Positions 19,211-26,996 of a stretch of DNA of 64,000 nt are shown piece by piece. The notes under the pieces are model-generated. The model saw nothing but the letters and a program-made list of their open reading frames with translations. It did not search any database and was not told the DNA's origin. The stretch spans positions 1-64,000 of the forward strand of contig NZ_QAIL01000024.1 of assembly GCF_003061025.1 (NCBI RefSeq), in the 5' to 3' direction. The position numbers were made by a program, and so were the translations under genes. Every line of letters starts with the position of its first letter. Position 1 is the stretch's first letter. The stretch comes from Pedobacter sp. HMWF019 (lineage in GTDB: Bacteria; Bacteroidota; Bacteroidia; Sphingobacteriales; Sphingobacteriaceae).

Positions 19211-19283
19211 GGTGCGGTAGCTCAGTCGGTAGAGCAAAGGACTGAAAATCCTTGTGTCGCCGGTTCGATCCCGGCCCACACCA
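19211..19283 (+). tRNA. tRNA-Phe (GAA)
   Basis: A complete cloverleaf: acceptor GGTGCGG/CCACACC, D arm GCTC/GAGC, anticodon stem AAGGA/TCCTT with loop CTGAAAA (anticodon GAA), T arm GCCGG/CCGGC with loop TTCGATC, discriminator A at 19283. The 3' CCA is not encoded. The acceptor stem has a C-A mismatch at pair 5-68 (19215 with 19278). A promoter precedes it and a terminator follows. Confidence 0.96.
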
Positions 19284-19290
19284 CTTCAAA

Positions 19291-19318
19291 AGCCCCAGAG
19301 AAATCTGGGGCTTTTTTT
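19291..19318 (+). terminator. Intrinsic terminator of tRNA-Phe
   Basis: AGCCCCAGA (19291-19299), loop GAAA, TCTGGGGCT (19304-19312), then a run of T. It begins eight bases after the tRNA. Confidence 0.9.
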
Positions 19319-19446
19319 GTTTCCCCGACGTTCATGACCATTAACGGAATTAAAGCACCTGCAAGGACTTCTCTTGTTGGCTTTAATTTTGCTATATATA
19401 AATTATAAACTATTTAAATAACGTTTCTAGCTCTTAACAAAACAAT

Positions 19447-19602
19447 ATGGGTTACCAGGATCATAAATGCCGTAAGTGTGGAACAGATTTCCACTATCAG
19501 GTGCCACGCTCCTTTTTTTTAAAACATGTGCTGGGTTTTCTGCCGGTAAGAATCTATTGGTGTCCAAAGTGCACCACCAACCGGTATGTCTGGATCAAAT
19601 AG
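19447..19602 (+). CDS. 51-residue zinc-ribbon protein
   Basis: A short frame starting ATG at 19447 encodes 51 residues with two CxxC pairs: CRKC near residues 8-11 and CPKC near 39-42, with a hydrophobic/basic stretch between. This is a minimal zinc-ribbon layout, probably a Zn-binding structural or nucleic-acid-binding protein. The protein is basic and contains no signal peptide. It stands alone between the tRNA terminator and the Fe-S oxidoreductase genes. The paired cysteines in frame make it more likely real than a chance frame. Confidence 0.65.
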   Translation: MGYQDHKCRKCGTDFHYQVPRSFFLKHVLGFLPVRIYWCPKCTTNRYVWIK

Positions 19603-19608
19603 ATCCAG
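19590..19608 (+). terminator. Hairpin across the stop codon of the zinc-ribbon gene
   Basis: CTGGATC (19590-19596), loop AAATA, GATCCAG (19602-19608) overlaps the last codons and stop. It is followed by a T-containing but not uniform tail, so termination is possible but weak. Confidence 0.4.
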
Positions 19609-19750
19609 TCATTTCATACATCGGTTAATTGTAAATTTTAAGAATTTTTAAGCCTCCTGATTTTAACTATTTAATTGGGCAACAACAACTATAGGCCGAA
19701 TTTTATTTAAAACTCTTCTAAATTTCACATTTTATGCATGCATAATAATC

Positions 19751-19778
19751 TTGTTTTACGTGAATTAGCTTAACTTAG
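19751..19778 (+). promoter_or_regulatory. Weak promoter candidate for the Fe-S oxidoreductase genes
   Basis: TTG (19751-19753) and TAACTTAG (19771-19778) lie 17 bases apart and 21 bases before the start at 19800. The -7 element has one mismatch to TAnnTTTG. The rest of 19609-19750 shows only A/T-rich sequence and a short ATGCATGCAT palindrome. Confidence 0.3.
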
Positions 19779-19799
19779 CGTGACCAAAGATATTGAAGA

Positions 19800-21095
19800 A
19801 TGATAGCACAAATCCTGTTTATAGCCCTCTTTATTGCTGCTGTAGCCTTATTCAGCTATAATGCAAAAAAAGTGGTCCGCAACATTCGCCTCGGTAAGCC
19901 AGCGGACCGTTCAGATCAACCGCAAAAAAGATTGATGACCATGCTTAAGGTGGCCTTTGGTCAGACGAAAATGTTCTTCCGTCCTATTCCTGCTTTTCTC
20001 CACTTATTGGTATACGCAGGCTTTGTTATTGTAAACATAGAAGTGCTGGAAATCATGATCGATGGAGTAGCCGGTACCCATAGAATCTTTCATGGCCTCG
20101 GTGGCTTATACAATGTCCTTATTGGGGCATTTGAATTTCTCGCTTTAGGCGTTTGGATATCCTGTGCATTGTTTTTAATCCGCAGAAATGTACTTAAGCT
20201 AAAAAGATTCAGTGGTGTAGAGATGACCAGCTGGCCTAAATCAGATGCAAATTATATCCTGATCACAGAAATCCTGTTGATGACTGCTTTTTTGACGATG
20301 AATGCTGCCGATGCGAAATTACAAGCATTGGGCTACGGACATTACGTGACCGCAGGTGCTTTTCCCGTGAGCCAGTTCCTTCAAAATCTATTACCGGATA
20401 GTGCTTCTTCCCTGGTGACCATTGAACGCGGCTGCTGGTGGTTCCATATCATTGGTATTCTGGCCTTCCTGAATTATTTACCCTATTCAAAACATTTCCA
20501 TATTCTTTTTGCCTTTCCAAATACTTATTTCTCCAATCTGGAGCCAAAAGGCGAATTCAGCAATATGCAAAGTGTAACCAATGAGGTGAAAGCCATGCTG
20601 GATCCGTCTTTTACACCGGAGCCAGCAGAACCTGGACGTTTTGGCGCTAAGGATGTAAATGACCTGAGCTGGGTTAATCTGATGAATGCTTATACCTGCA
20701 CTGAATGTGGCCGCTGTACTTCGGTATGCCCGGCCAACATTACCGGCAAATTACTTTCACCAAGAAAGATCATGATGGATACCCGCGACAGGTTAACTGA
20801 AGTTGGAAAAAACATAGATAAGTCTGGAAATGGATTTGATGATGGTAAATCTTTATTAGATACTTATATTAGCCGGGAAGAAATTTGGGCTTGTACCAGT
20901 TGTAATGCCTGTACCAATGCCTGCCCGATCAATATCGATCCACTGGCCATTATCACCGAACTGAGAAGATATGCCGTAATGGAAGAATCTCAGTCTCCTG
21001 CAAGCTTAAATGCGATGATGGGTAATATTGAAAATAACGGTGCGCCCTGGAAATATTCTCCTGCAGATCGTTTGAACTGGGCTAAAGAAAACTAA
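19800..21095 (+). CDS. Membrane Fe-S oxidoreductase subunit (NarI-like helices plus 2[4Fe-4S])
   Basis: The 431-residue protein has about five to six N-terminal membrane helices (to about 235) with scattered histidines that could bind heme. A cytoplasmic ferredoxin domain follows with two clusters: Cys300/303/306/310 (CTECGRCTSVCP) and Cys365/368/371/375 (CTSCNACTNACP). With the next gene, 12 bases downstream, it reproduces the plan of HdrDE/DUF224-type enzymes, which pass electrons between soluble donors such as ETF and menaquinone. The exact donor is unknown. Confidence 0.85.
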   Translation: MIAQILFIALFIAAVALFSYNAKKVVRNIRLGKPADRSDQPQKRLMTMLKVAFGQTKMFFRPIPAFLHLLVYAGFVIVNIEVLEIMIDGVAGTHRIFHGLGGLYNVLIGAFEFLALGVWISCALFLIRRNVLKLKRFSGVEMTSWPKSDANYILITEILLMTAFLTMNAADAKLQALGYGHYVTAGAFPVSQFLQNLLPDSASSLVTIERGCWWFHIIGILAFLNYLPYSKHFHILFAFPNTYFSNLEPKGEFSNMQSVTNEVKAMLDPSFTPEPAEPGRFGAKDVNDLSWVNLMNAYTCTECGRCTSVCPANITGKLLSPRKIMMDTRDRLTEVGKNIDKSGNGFDDGKSLLDTYISREEIWACTSCNACTNACPINIDPLAIITELRRYAVMEESQSPASLNAMMGNIENNGAPWKYSPADRLNWAKEN

Positions 21096-21106
21096 AAGAG
21101 CTGAAG

Positions 21107-21907
21107 ATGAGCGAGCAATTAAACTTTGAAGTGCCAACAATGGCAGAACTAATAGCCAAAGGCGAAGAACCAGAGATTTTATTTTGGGTAGGCTGTGCCG
21201 GCAGCTATGATGAACGCGCACAGAAAACTACCCGTGATATCTGTAAGATCCTACATCATGTTGGTTTAAAATATGCCGTATTAGGTACGGAAGAAAGTTG
21301 CACAGGAGACCCTGCTAAACGCGCAGGCAATGAATTCCTGTTCCAGATGCAAGCAATGACCAATATTGAGGTATTGAACGGCTACAACATCAAAAAAATT
21401 GTAACCGGCTGCCCGCATTGCTTTAACACGATAAAAAATGAATATCCGGGATTGGGCGGCAGCTATGAAGTAATCCATCATACCCAGCTTATACAGCAAT
21501 TGATAGACGAAGGAAAGCTGAAAGCTGAAGGTGGCGAAAGTTTCAAGGGCAAAAAGATCACTTATCATGACCCTTGTTATCTGGGCCGTGGAAATGATGT
21601 ATATGAAGCACCCCGCAAGGCCCTGGAGGTCTTGGATGCCCAGCTTGTCGAAATGAAACGCTGTAAATCTAATGGTCTTTGTTGCGGTGCAGGTGGCGCC
21701 CAGATGTTTAAAGAACCCGAAAAAGGCAATAAGGACATCAATATCGAACGCATTGAGGAAGCATTGGAAACCAATCCACAAATCGTCGCTGCATCCTGCC
21801 CTTTCTGTATGACGATGCTGAGTGATGGTGTGAAATTGAAGGACCAGTCAGAAAATGTAAAGGTCCTGGACATCGCAGAAATAACAGCCAGAGCAAATGG
21901 ATTGTAA
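21107..21907 (+). CDS. CCG-domain Fe-S oxidoreductase subunit (HdrB/LutA-like)
   Basis: The 266-residue protein contains two cysteine-rich CCG domains. The first has GCAGS near the N-terminus and TGCPHCFNTIKNEYP. The second has HDPCYLGRGN, GLCCGAGGAQMF and ASCPFCMTML. Such domains bind a non-cubane or [4Fe-4S] cluster and form the catalytic half of heterodisulfide-reductase-like and lactate-oxidising complexes. It lies directly behind the membrane subunit and probably forms one complex with it. Its end overlaps the next gene by 11 bases. Confidence 0.88.
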   Translation: MSEQLNFEVPTMAELIAKGEEPEILFWVGCAGSYDERAQKTTRDICKILHHVGLKYAVLGTEESCTGDPAKRAGNEFLFQMQAMTNIEVLNGYNIKKIVTGCPHCFNTIKNEYPGLGGSYEVIHHTQLIQQLIDEGKLKAEGGESFKGKKITYHDPCYLGRGNDVYEAPRKALEVLDAQLVEMKRCKSNGLCCGAGGAQMFKEPEKGNKDINIERIEEALETNPQIVAASCPFCMTMLSDGVKLKDQSENVKVLDIAEITARANGL

Positions 21908-22748
21908 TACGCTCTTTATAACTTCCCTGAATTCCGGAAGTAACGGAAACTGCTACTATGTGGGAAATCATGAAGAGGCCGTTTTAATCGATGCCGGTAT
22001 TTCCTGCAAGGAAACAGAGATCAGAATGAACCGGCTGGGATTATCCATGCATAGCATTAAGGCTATTTTCATCTCCCATGAACACTCCGATCACATCAGA
22101 GGACTGACTGTTCTGGCAAAAAAATACCAGCTTCCGGTTTATATTACCGCAGGAACCTTATTAAATTGTAAACTAAAACTAAAAGATGACCTGATCAGGC
22201 CGCTAAGTGGAGCACAAACTATTCATATTGGCAACCTGAGCATCAGCTCTTTTCCAAAAATTCATGATGCAGCAGAACCACATAGTTTTATGGTGGCTTG
22301 CGGCGAAACCAGAGTTGGGATATTCACTGATCTCGGTGTTGTTTGTGAACAGTTGATACACCACTTTAGGCAATGCCATGCAGCCTTTCTGGAGGCCAAC
22401 TACGACGAAGATATGCTTCATCAGGGAAGTTATCCCTACTATCTAAAAAGACGCATTAGCGGCGGACAGGGCCACTTATCCAATAGACAGGCACTGGCAC
22501 TTTTCCTGGAACATAAGCCTGCCCATATGTCTCATTTACTGCTGGCTCACCTTTCCCGGGACAATAACGCCCCCGAGCTGGTTCAGGAGCTATTCAACCT
22601 TCATGCCCATGGCACCCAGGTTGTGGTAGCATCCAGATATGAAGAGAGCCCTGTTTTTACTATCGGGCAGCCAGTTGGACATTCATCCGGTGAAAACGCG
22701 CCGACACTTCTGCAAGATCTTCAGGTTCCATATCCTTCAGCGGGATAG
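21897..22748 (+). CDS. Metallo-beta-lactamase-fold hydrolase, WalJ/YycJ-like
   Basis: The 283-residue protein shows the metal-binding motif SHEHSDH (His61, His63, Asp65, His66) and the opening LNSGSNGNCYYV typical of the YycJ/WalJ group, proposed 5'-3' exonucleases or nucleases of the beta-CASP relatives. The function in this organism is inferred. It overlaps the upstream gene by 11 bases, so it is likely co-transcribed. Its last 89 bases overlap the 3' end of the convergent gene 22660-23136, unusually much. Confidence 0.88.
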   Translation: MDCNTLFITSLNSGSNGNCYYVGNHEEAVLIDAGISCKETEIRMNRLGLSMHSIKAIFISHEHSDHIRGLTVLAKKYQLPVYITAGTLLNCKLKLKDDLIRPLSGAQTIHIGNLSISSFPKIHDAAEPHSFMVACGETRVGIFTDLGVVCEQLIHHFRQCHAAFLEANYDEDMLHQGSYPYYLKRRISGGQGHLSNRQALALFLEHKPAHMSHLLLAHLSRDNNAPELVQELFNLHAHGTQVVVASRYEESPVFTIGQPVGHSSGENAPTLLQDLQVPYPSAG

Positions 22749-23136
22749 AGAGAAAGGAAGCCATACTGTCGATATCTCCTTTTTTGTCATTATAGGTTTG
22801 TACAATAACATCTTCACCGCTGGTCCGCATAAATAAACGTCCGTTTTTTACAGTGCCATAATAATCCAGGTCTTTAAATTTACTGAAGTTGAAAGAAAAA
22901 TATTCTATCTTTCCATTGTTGAAATGTCGCTTATACCTGCAAAACCCATTGTTGGTAACATAGAGCTCATATTGCTTAACATCTGCACCCTGATGGCTGA
23001 TGTCATAATGATCTGTTAATTTCTTCTGAACATACAGCGCCTCTTCATCGATCAGGTTTGATGCACAAAAGGCACACAAAACCAGCCCTGAACAAGCTAA
23101 TACCACTGATTTTAAGTTTATTGTAAACTTTTTCAT
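22660..23136 (-). CDS. Exported protein of unknown function
   Basis: A 158-residue protein starting MKKFTINLK with a hydrophobic N-terminus (about 10-28), probably a signal peptide. The mature part is polar, with a beta-rich look (YVTNNGFCRYKRHF, YFSFNFSKFKDLDYYG). I recognise no family. A Met 12 bases upstream (23148) would add MPDA and seems less likely. Its 3' end overlaps the metallo-beta-lactamase gene by 89 bases on the opposite strand. It diverges from the gene at 23188. Confidence 0.65.
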   Translation of the reverse strand: MKKFTINLKSVVLACSGLVLCAFCASNLIDEEALYVQKKLTDHYDISHQGADVKQYELYVTNNGFCRYKRHFNNGKIEYFSFNFSKFKDLDYYGTVKNGRLFMRTSGEDVIVQTYNDKKGDIDSMASFLSIPLKDMEPEDLAEVSARFHRMNVQLAAR

Positions 23137-23175
23137 TGCGTCAGGCATTTACTTATCCTAATTTAAATAAAATGT

Positions 23176-23183
23176 TAAATTTG
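23176..23183 (+). promoter_or_regulatory. -7-like box close to the start of the 23188 gene
   Basis: TAAATTTG matches TAnnTTTG only four bases before the ATG. If used, the transcript would start at or near the start codon, giving a leaderless mRNA. Confidence 0.4.
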
Positions 23184-23187
23184 TAGT

Positions 23188-23667
23188 ATGAGTTTTTCTC
23201 CACAATCTAAAGTTTGGGTTTACCAAAGCGACCGTGAATTTAGCAGCACAGAGGTTGCCGCAATTCAACAACAACTGAATGCCTTTACTGAGCAATGGAA
23301 GGCACATGGCCATCAGCTAAAAGCAAAAGCAGAGGTTATTTACAATTTTTTTATTGTTATCACTGTAGATGAAGCCTCAGCCGGGGTAACCGGGTGCTCT
23401 ATTGATGCTTCTGTACGCGTATTGAAAGACATCGAGCAAACCTATAAGGTTGATCTGTTCAACCGGTTCAATATGGCTTTCAAAATTGACGGAAGAGTAG
23501 CAGTCAACAATAAAGAAGATTTCGAAACACTGGTCAATATCAAAAAGATCGGACCCAAAACCATTGTATTCAATAACCTGGTTCAAACCCTGGAAGAATT
23601 TGAGACCAAATGGGAGGTACCTTTTGAAAAAAGCTGGCACAACACGCTGTTTGCACATCTGTTGTAA
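23188..23667 (+). CDS. Conserved protein of unknown function
   Basis: A 159-residue soluble protein with no signal peptide or membrane helix. Segments such as KVWVYQSDREFS and IDASVRVLKDIEQTYKVDLFNRF look like a conserved cytosolic Bacteroidota family. Relatives are, as I recall, sometimes labelled ABC transporter ATPase, but no Walker A or B motif is visible here and I do not support that name. It ends 13 bases before the convergent cyanophycinase gene. Confidence 0.75.
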   Translation: MSFSPQSKVWVYQSDREFSSTEVAAIQQQLNAFTEQWKAHGHQLKAKAEVIYNFFIVITVDEASAGVTGCSIDASVRVLKDIEQTYKVDLFNRFNMAFKIDGRVAVNNKEDFETLVNIKKIGPKTIVFNNLVQTLEEFETKWEVPFEKSWHNTLFAHLL

Positions 23668-23680
23668 CCAGCAATTTTGA

Positions 23681-24541
23681 TTATTTGAGTTTAAACTGAT
23701 CTCCTTGTGTATAAATGGAAAATTTGAGGCCATCCATTTTAATCAGGTGATTTTTGTCTGCCTTTAAGTTAACCGGGTCTGCTATCCTTAAGACCTGGCT
23801 GGTGCCGGCAATTTTAACTGTTTTCCCATGGATGATGATGGCAGTATCTTCATCTATACCAATACAGTCGAAATCCGGATGAGCGTTTAAGGCCGATAAT
23901 AATCTATTGTAGCGGCTCCGTTTCATAAAGTGCTGGTCAATAATCACTGTTTCAACCAGCCCCATACCTTCTTCGAATTCTACATTTCCATCCCATAACT
24001 TATCAAACGTCGCATGATAAGTGGTATCGCCAAGCAATTGCTCACCGGTAATCATATACTTACTCATCACAGCCGCCCCTGCACTTGTACCCGCAACGGT
24101 AGCGCCGTTTTGATAAGCCTGGTGGATGGCTTTATACACCGGGGTATGCAGAACAACCTTCATAAAACGATTCTGGTCGCCTCCAGTAATAAAAATCAGC
24201 TTTGCTCCTTTTAAAGAATCCAGCCATTGCTGGTTATTGACTGTAGATGCATCAAAATTCAGGCAGCCAATAGCATTAACGGAAGCTGCCGACAGCTGTT
24301 TGGAAATAGATTTGAAAGAAGCTTCCGGTTCCCCACTCGACATAGGAAGTACGATCATGTAATCTTTCTCTTTTAACCCGGCTGTTTTAATCAGCGTTTG
24401 AACCAGTTCTGCCGAACGAAGCCCCCCACCAACAATAAAAAGGTTGCCTTTAGCCGCAGTACCGGATTGTGCCCAGCCTTTTGCTCCAATGAATAACAAT
24501 AGGACAGCCAGAATAAGTGGCCTGAAAATTCTATAATTCAT
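23681..24541 (-). CDS. cphB: Exported cyanophycinase (peptidase S51)
   Basis: Cyanophycinase cleaves multi-arginyl-poly-aspartate into beta-Asp-Arg dipeptides. The 286-residue protein has a signal peptide (about 1-24, ending in GWAQ), the nucleophile Ser153 in AGTSAGAAVMS, FITGGDQNR (117-125) and IDQHFMKRSRYNRL (201-214), all S51/cyanophycinase landmarks. Export points to an extracellular or periplasmic substrate rather than the cell's own granules. It is the last gene of the sigma/FecR/SusCD locus, 8 bases after the isoaspartyl peptidase gene. The specificity is inferred from family and partner gene; a broader beta-aspartyl peptidase role is possible. Confidence 0.85.
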   Translation of the reverse strand: MNYRIFRPLILAVLLLFIGAKGWAQSGTAAKGNLFIVGGGLRSAELVQTLIKTAGLKEKDYMIVLPMSSGEPEASFKSISKQLSAASVNAIGCLNFDASTVNNQQWLDSLKGAKLIFITGGDQNRFMKVVLHTPVYKAIHQAYQNGATVAGTSAGAAVMSKYMITGEQLLGDTTYHATFDKLWDGNVEFEEGMGLVETVIIDQHFMKRSRYNRLLSALNAHPDFDCIGIDEDTAIIIHGKTVKIAGTSQVLRIADPVNLKADKNHLIKMDGLKFSIYTQGDQFKLK

Positions 24542-24549
24542 CTGTCTGT

Positions 24550-25575
24550 TTATTTATAGATTTGAATTTCTATTTTACCCTCTGCAGTAACTGTTCCCCT
24601 GTACATTCCTTCGGTATTGAATGGCATAGCTACATTTCCCTTTCTGTCCATAGCAATTAGTCCACCATCACCTCCCATTTTCCCTACTTTGTCCAGCACA
24701 GCCTTTGATGCGTCTGATACAGACATTTTCTTATACTCCATCATCGCTGAGATATCATGCGCTACAACATTACGGATATAGAATTCTCCCCAACCGGTAC
24801 AGGAAATCCCTGCGGTTTCGTTATTGGCATAGGTCCCTGCGCCAATGATGGGAGAATCACCAACCCTTCCATATTTCTTATTGGTCATCCCTCCTGTAGA
24901 GGTACCTGCGGCCAGATTCCCCATATGGTCTAGTGCCACAGCGCCTACTGTTCCAAATTTATAATCTCTGTTGATGGTCCCCAGTTTCATAGATTTTTTA
25001 CTTCCATGATCGAGCACCGCTTTTACAGAATCCTCTTTAATAGCTTCCTGCAATCCTTTCCAGCGCTCTTCAGTAAAGAAATATTTAGGATCAACAATCG
25101 TCAATCCCGCCTGTTTCGCAAAAGCTTCCGCTCCGGGACCAACCATCATCACATGTTCAGATTTCTCCATCACTGCCCTTGCTGCACTAATTGGATTACG
25201 GATCACGGTCACTCCTGCCACTGCACCAGCCATCAACGTTTTACCATCCATGATCGCTGCATCCATTTCATTCCTGCCATCGTGTGTAAAAACTGCACCT
25301 TTGCCTGCATTAAACAAAGGAGAATCTTCCAACACATGAATTGCAGCTTCTACCGCATCTAAACTGGTCTTACCGGCTTTGATCAGTTCATAGCCTTTTT
25401 GAAGCGCCAGGGTCAAAGCAGCTGTATAAGCAGCTTCTTTTTCAGGCGTCATGTTCTTTTTAAGGATCGTCCCTGCGCCGCCGTGGATCACCATTACATA
25501 TTTTTGCTGCGCATAAGTGGTCAGGCAAGTACATAATAAGAGTACCACAAAACAATAACTGAATTTCAATTTCAT
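24550..25575 (-). CDS. iaaA: Exported isoaspartyl peptidase / L-asparaginase (Ntn hydrolase)
   Basis: This 341-residue plant-type asparaginase is a self-cleaving N-terminal nucleophile enzyme that hydrolyses beta-aspartyl dipeptides and L-asparagine. It has a signal peptide (about 1-22, ending TYAQ), the N-terminal HGGAGT motif (31-36), the autocleavage site Gly208-Thr209 in KFGTVGAVALD, and the GTSTGGMTNKKYGRVGDSP segment that binds substrate. It would release Asp and Arg from the dipeptide that cyanophycinase makes. It is 10 bases after susD and 8 before the cyanophycinase gene, so it is in the same operon. Confidence 0.93.
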   Translation of the reverse strand: MKLKFSYCFVVLLLCTCLTTYAQQKYVMVIHGGAGTILKKNMTPEKEAAYTAALTLALQKGYELIKAGKTSLDAVEAAIHVLEDSPLFNAGKGAVFTHDGRNEMDAAIMDGKTLMAGAVAGVTVIRNPISAARAVMEKSEHVMMVGPGAEAFAKQAGLTIVDPKYFFTEERWKGLQEAIKEDSVKAVLDHGSKKSMKLGTINRDYKFGTVGAVALDHMGNLAAGTSTGGMTNKKYGRVGDSPIIGAGTYANNETAGISCTGWGEFYIRNVVAHDISAMMEYKKMSVSDASKAVLDKVGKMGGDGGLIAMDRKGNVAMPFNTEGMYRGTVTAEGKIEIQIYK

Positions 25576-25585
25576 ATTCTTTAGT

Positions 25586-26986
25586 TTAATACAATGGGTT
25601 CTGGATCATATTGGAATTGGCTCTGATTTCTGCATTAGGGATTGGATAAACGTATTCTTTAGTCCCAGGCGATAAAGTAACTGCACCAAGTGCATTGGTC
25701 GCATCGGCAGGCTCTCTGGTAATCGGTAAATTGTTACGCCTCAAATCAAAAAAGCGATGCCCTTCAAAAGGCAGTTCTTTATATCTTTCCAACAGAATAG
25801 TATTGAGCAACGTTGCTTTATCTGCAAAATTAACGGAGGCATAACCATCAATACGAGCTGAACGTAAAGCATTTAAATCTGCCGCGCCAAGATCCAGACT
25901 GTTTTTCTGTGCATAAGCTTCCGCCCGGATCAGGTACATCTCTCCTGTTCTGTACAATTTAATATCTGTTAGGTTTGGCAGACCGGAACTTCCAGAAAGA
26001 TATTTATTGACCATGTAATTAGATTTACCAATCCCACGGGTATTGTCAAATTTAATATAGGCTCTGTACCGTACATCATTAACTTTGTCATAGGTATTGA
26101 TCAGTTCAAAAGCAGGCGCATATAATACAATGTTTTTGATGTCATAATAAAAATCGCCCAGACGTTCCGAATCACTTTCTACCCTTTTAAGTTTCCAGAT
26201 CACTTCGTCATTGCTCGCATCCGTCCAAATGCCAGTAAATGTATTGCTGCTGGCAAGCGGAGTCGCATTAATAACCTCTGTACTGTATTTTACAGCATCA
26301 TCCCAGTTTTTCTCATATATGGCTACACGTGCCTGAATGGCGGAAACAGCTTGTAATGTAATTCTTGTATTGTCGGTAAACGAAGACGGAATCAGTGATT
26401 TTGCAGCAAGCAAGTCAGCCTTAATCTTGGCCACCGTTTCACTAAAACTCAGTCTGGAAGGCTTAGAAACCACCGAAGTTTCCATATAGGGAACACCCAT
26501 TGCCGAAGCTTCATATTTAGAGGCAAAATTCCTAAGCAATTCAAAATGGCTATAGGCGCGTAAAGCCAAAAGTTCTCCTTTGTATTGGTTCTTGATCCCC
26601 GCATCTGCCGGTTTAGAACTCACTTTATCCACATAGTTCAAAACGCGGTTAACCCGGTCTATGGTCACATATCCATAGGCCCATCCCGCAGTGATCGTTC
26701 CGCTGCTGCCATCGTATTGCCAGCGGTAAGTGGCCACACCACGGCCAGTACTGTTTTCTCCAGGCAAGGTACATTCGTCAGAAGTTAGAGATACATTGGT
26801 TATGGTTGTTCCGCTAAGTGAGGCATATGCACCTAACAAGCCACTGTTCAAATCAGCTACAGTCTGATAAGCTTTGGCATCATCAATGGTATCAGTGGGC
26901 TGGATATCCAGTTCCTTACTGCAGGAAGACACCACAATACCAATCAAGATTACAGTGTAAAGAAAGAATTTATTGTTGTTTAACAT
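25586..26986 (-). CDS. susD: SusD-like outer-membrane lipoprotein
   Basis: SusD-family proteins cap the SusC channel and bind the ligand at the cell surface. The 466-residue protein starts MLNNNKFFLYT and has a lipobox ending in Cys (IVVSSC), then a RagB/SusD helical fold, with the C-terminal LLERYKELPFEGHRFFDLRR and ending NPLY typical of the family. I choose Met 26986, ten bases after the susC stop; an earlier Met at 27010 would overlap susC and push the signal peptide inward. The ligand is predicted from the downstream peptidases, not from this sequence. Confidence 0.92.
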   Translation of the reverse strand: MLNNNKFFLYTVILIGIVVSSCSKELDIQPTDTIDDAKAYQTVADLNSGLLGAYASLSGTTITNVSLTSDECTLPGENSTGRGVATYRWQYDGSSGTITAGWAYGYVTIDRVNRVLNYVDKVSSKPADAGIKNQYKGELLALRAYSHFELLRNFASKYEASAMGVPYMETSVVSKPSRLSFSETVAKIKADLLAAKSLIPSSFTDNTRITLQAVSAIQARVAIYEKNWDDAVKYSTEVINATPLASSNTFTGIWTDASNDEVIWKLKRVESDSERLGDFYYDIKNIVLYAPAFELINTYDKVNDVRYRAYIKFDNTRGIGKSNYMVNKYLSGSSGLPNLTDIKLYRTGEMYLIRAEAYAQKNSLDLGAADLNALRSARIDGYASVNFADKATLLNTILLERYKELPFEGHRFFDLRRNNLPITREPADATNALGAVTLSPGTKEYVYPIPNAEIRANSNMIQNPLY

Positions 26987-26996
26987 GATCGCAGGA

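Noticed and set aside
19145-19408. 87-codon frame running through tRNA-Phe and its terminator
   Set aside because: It is read through a tRNA gene and a terminator; no protein-like composition.
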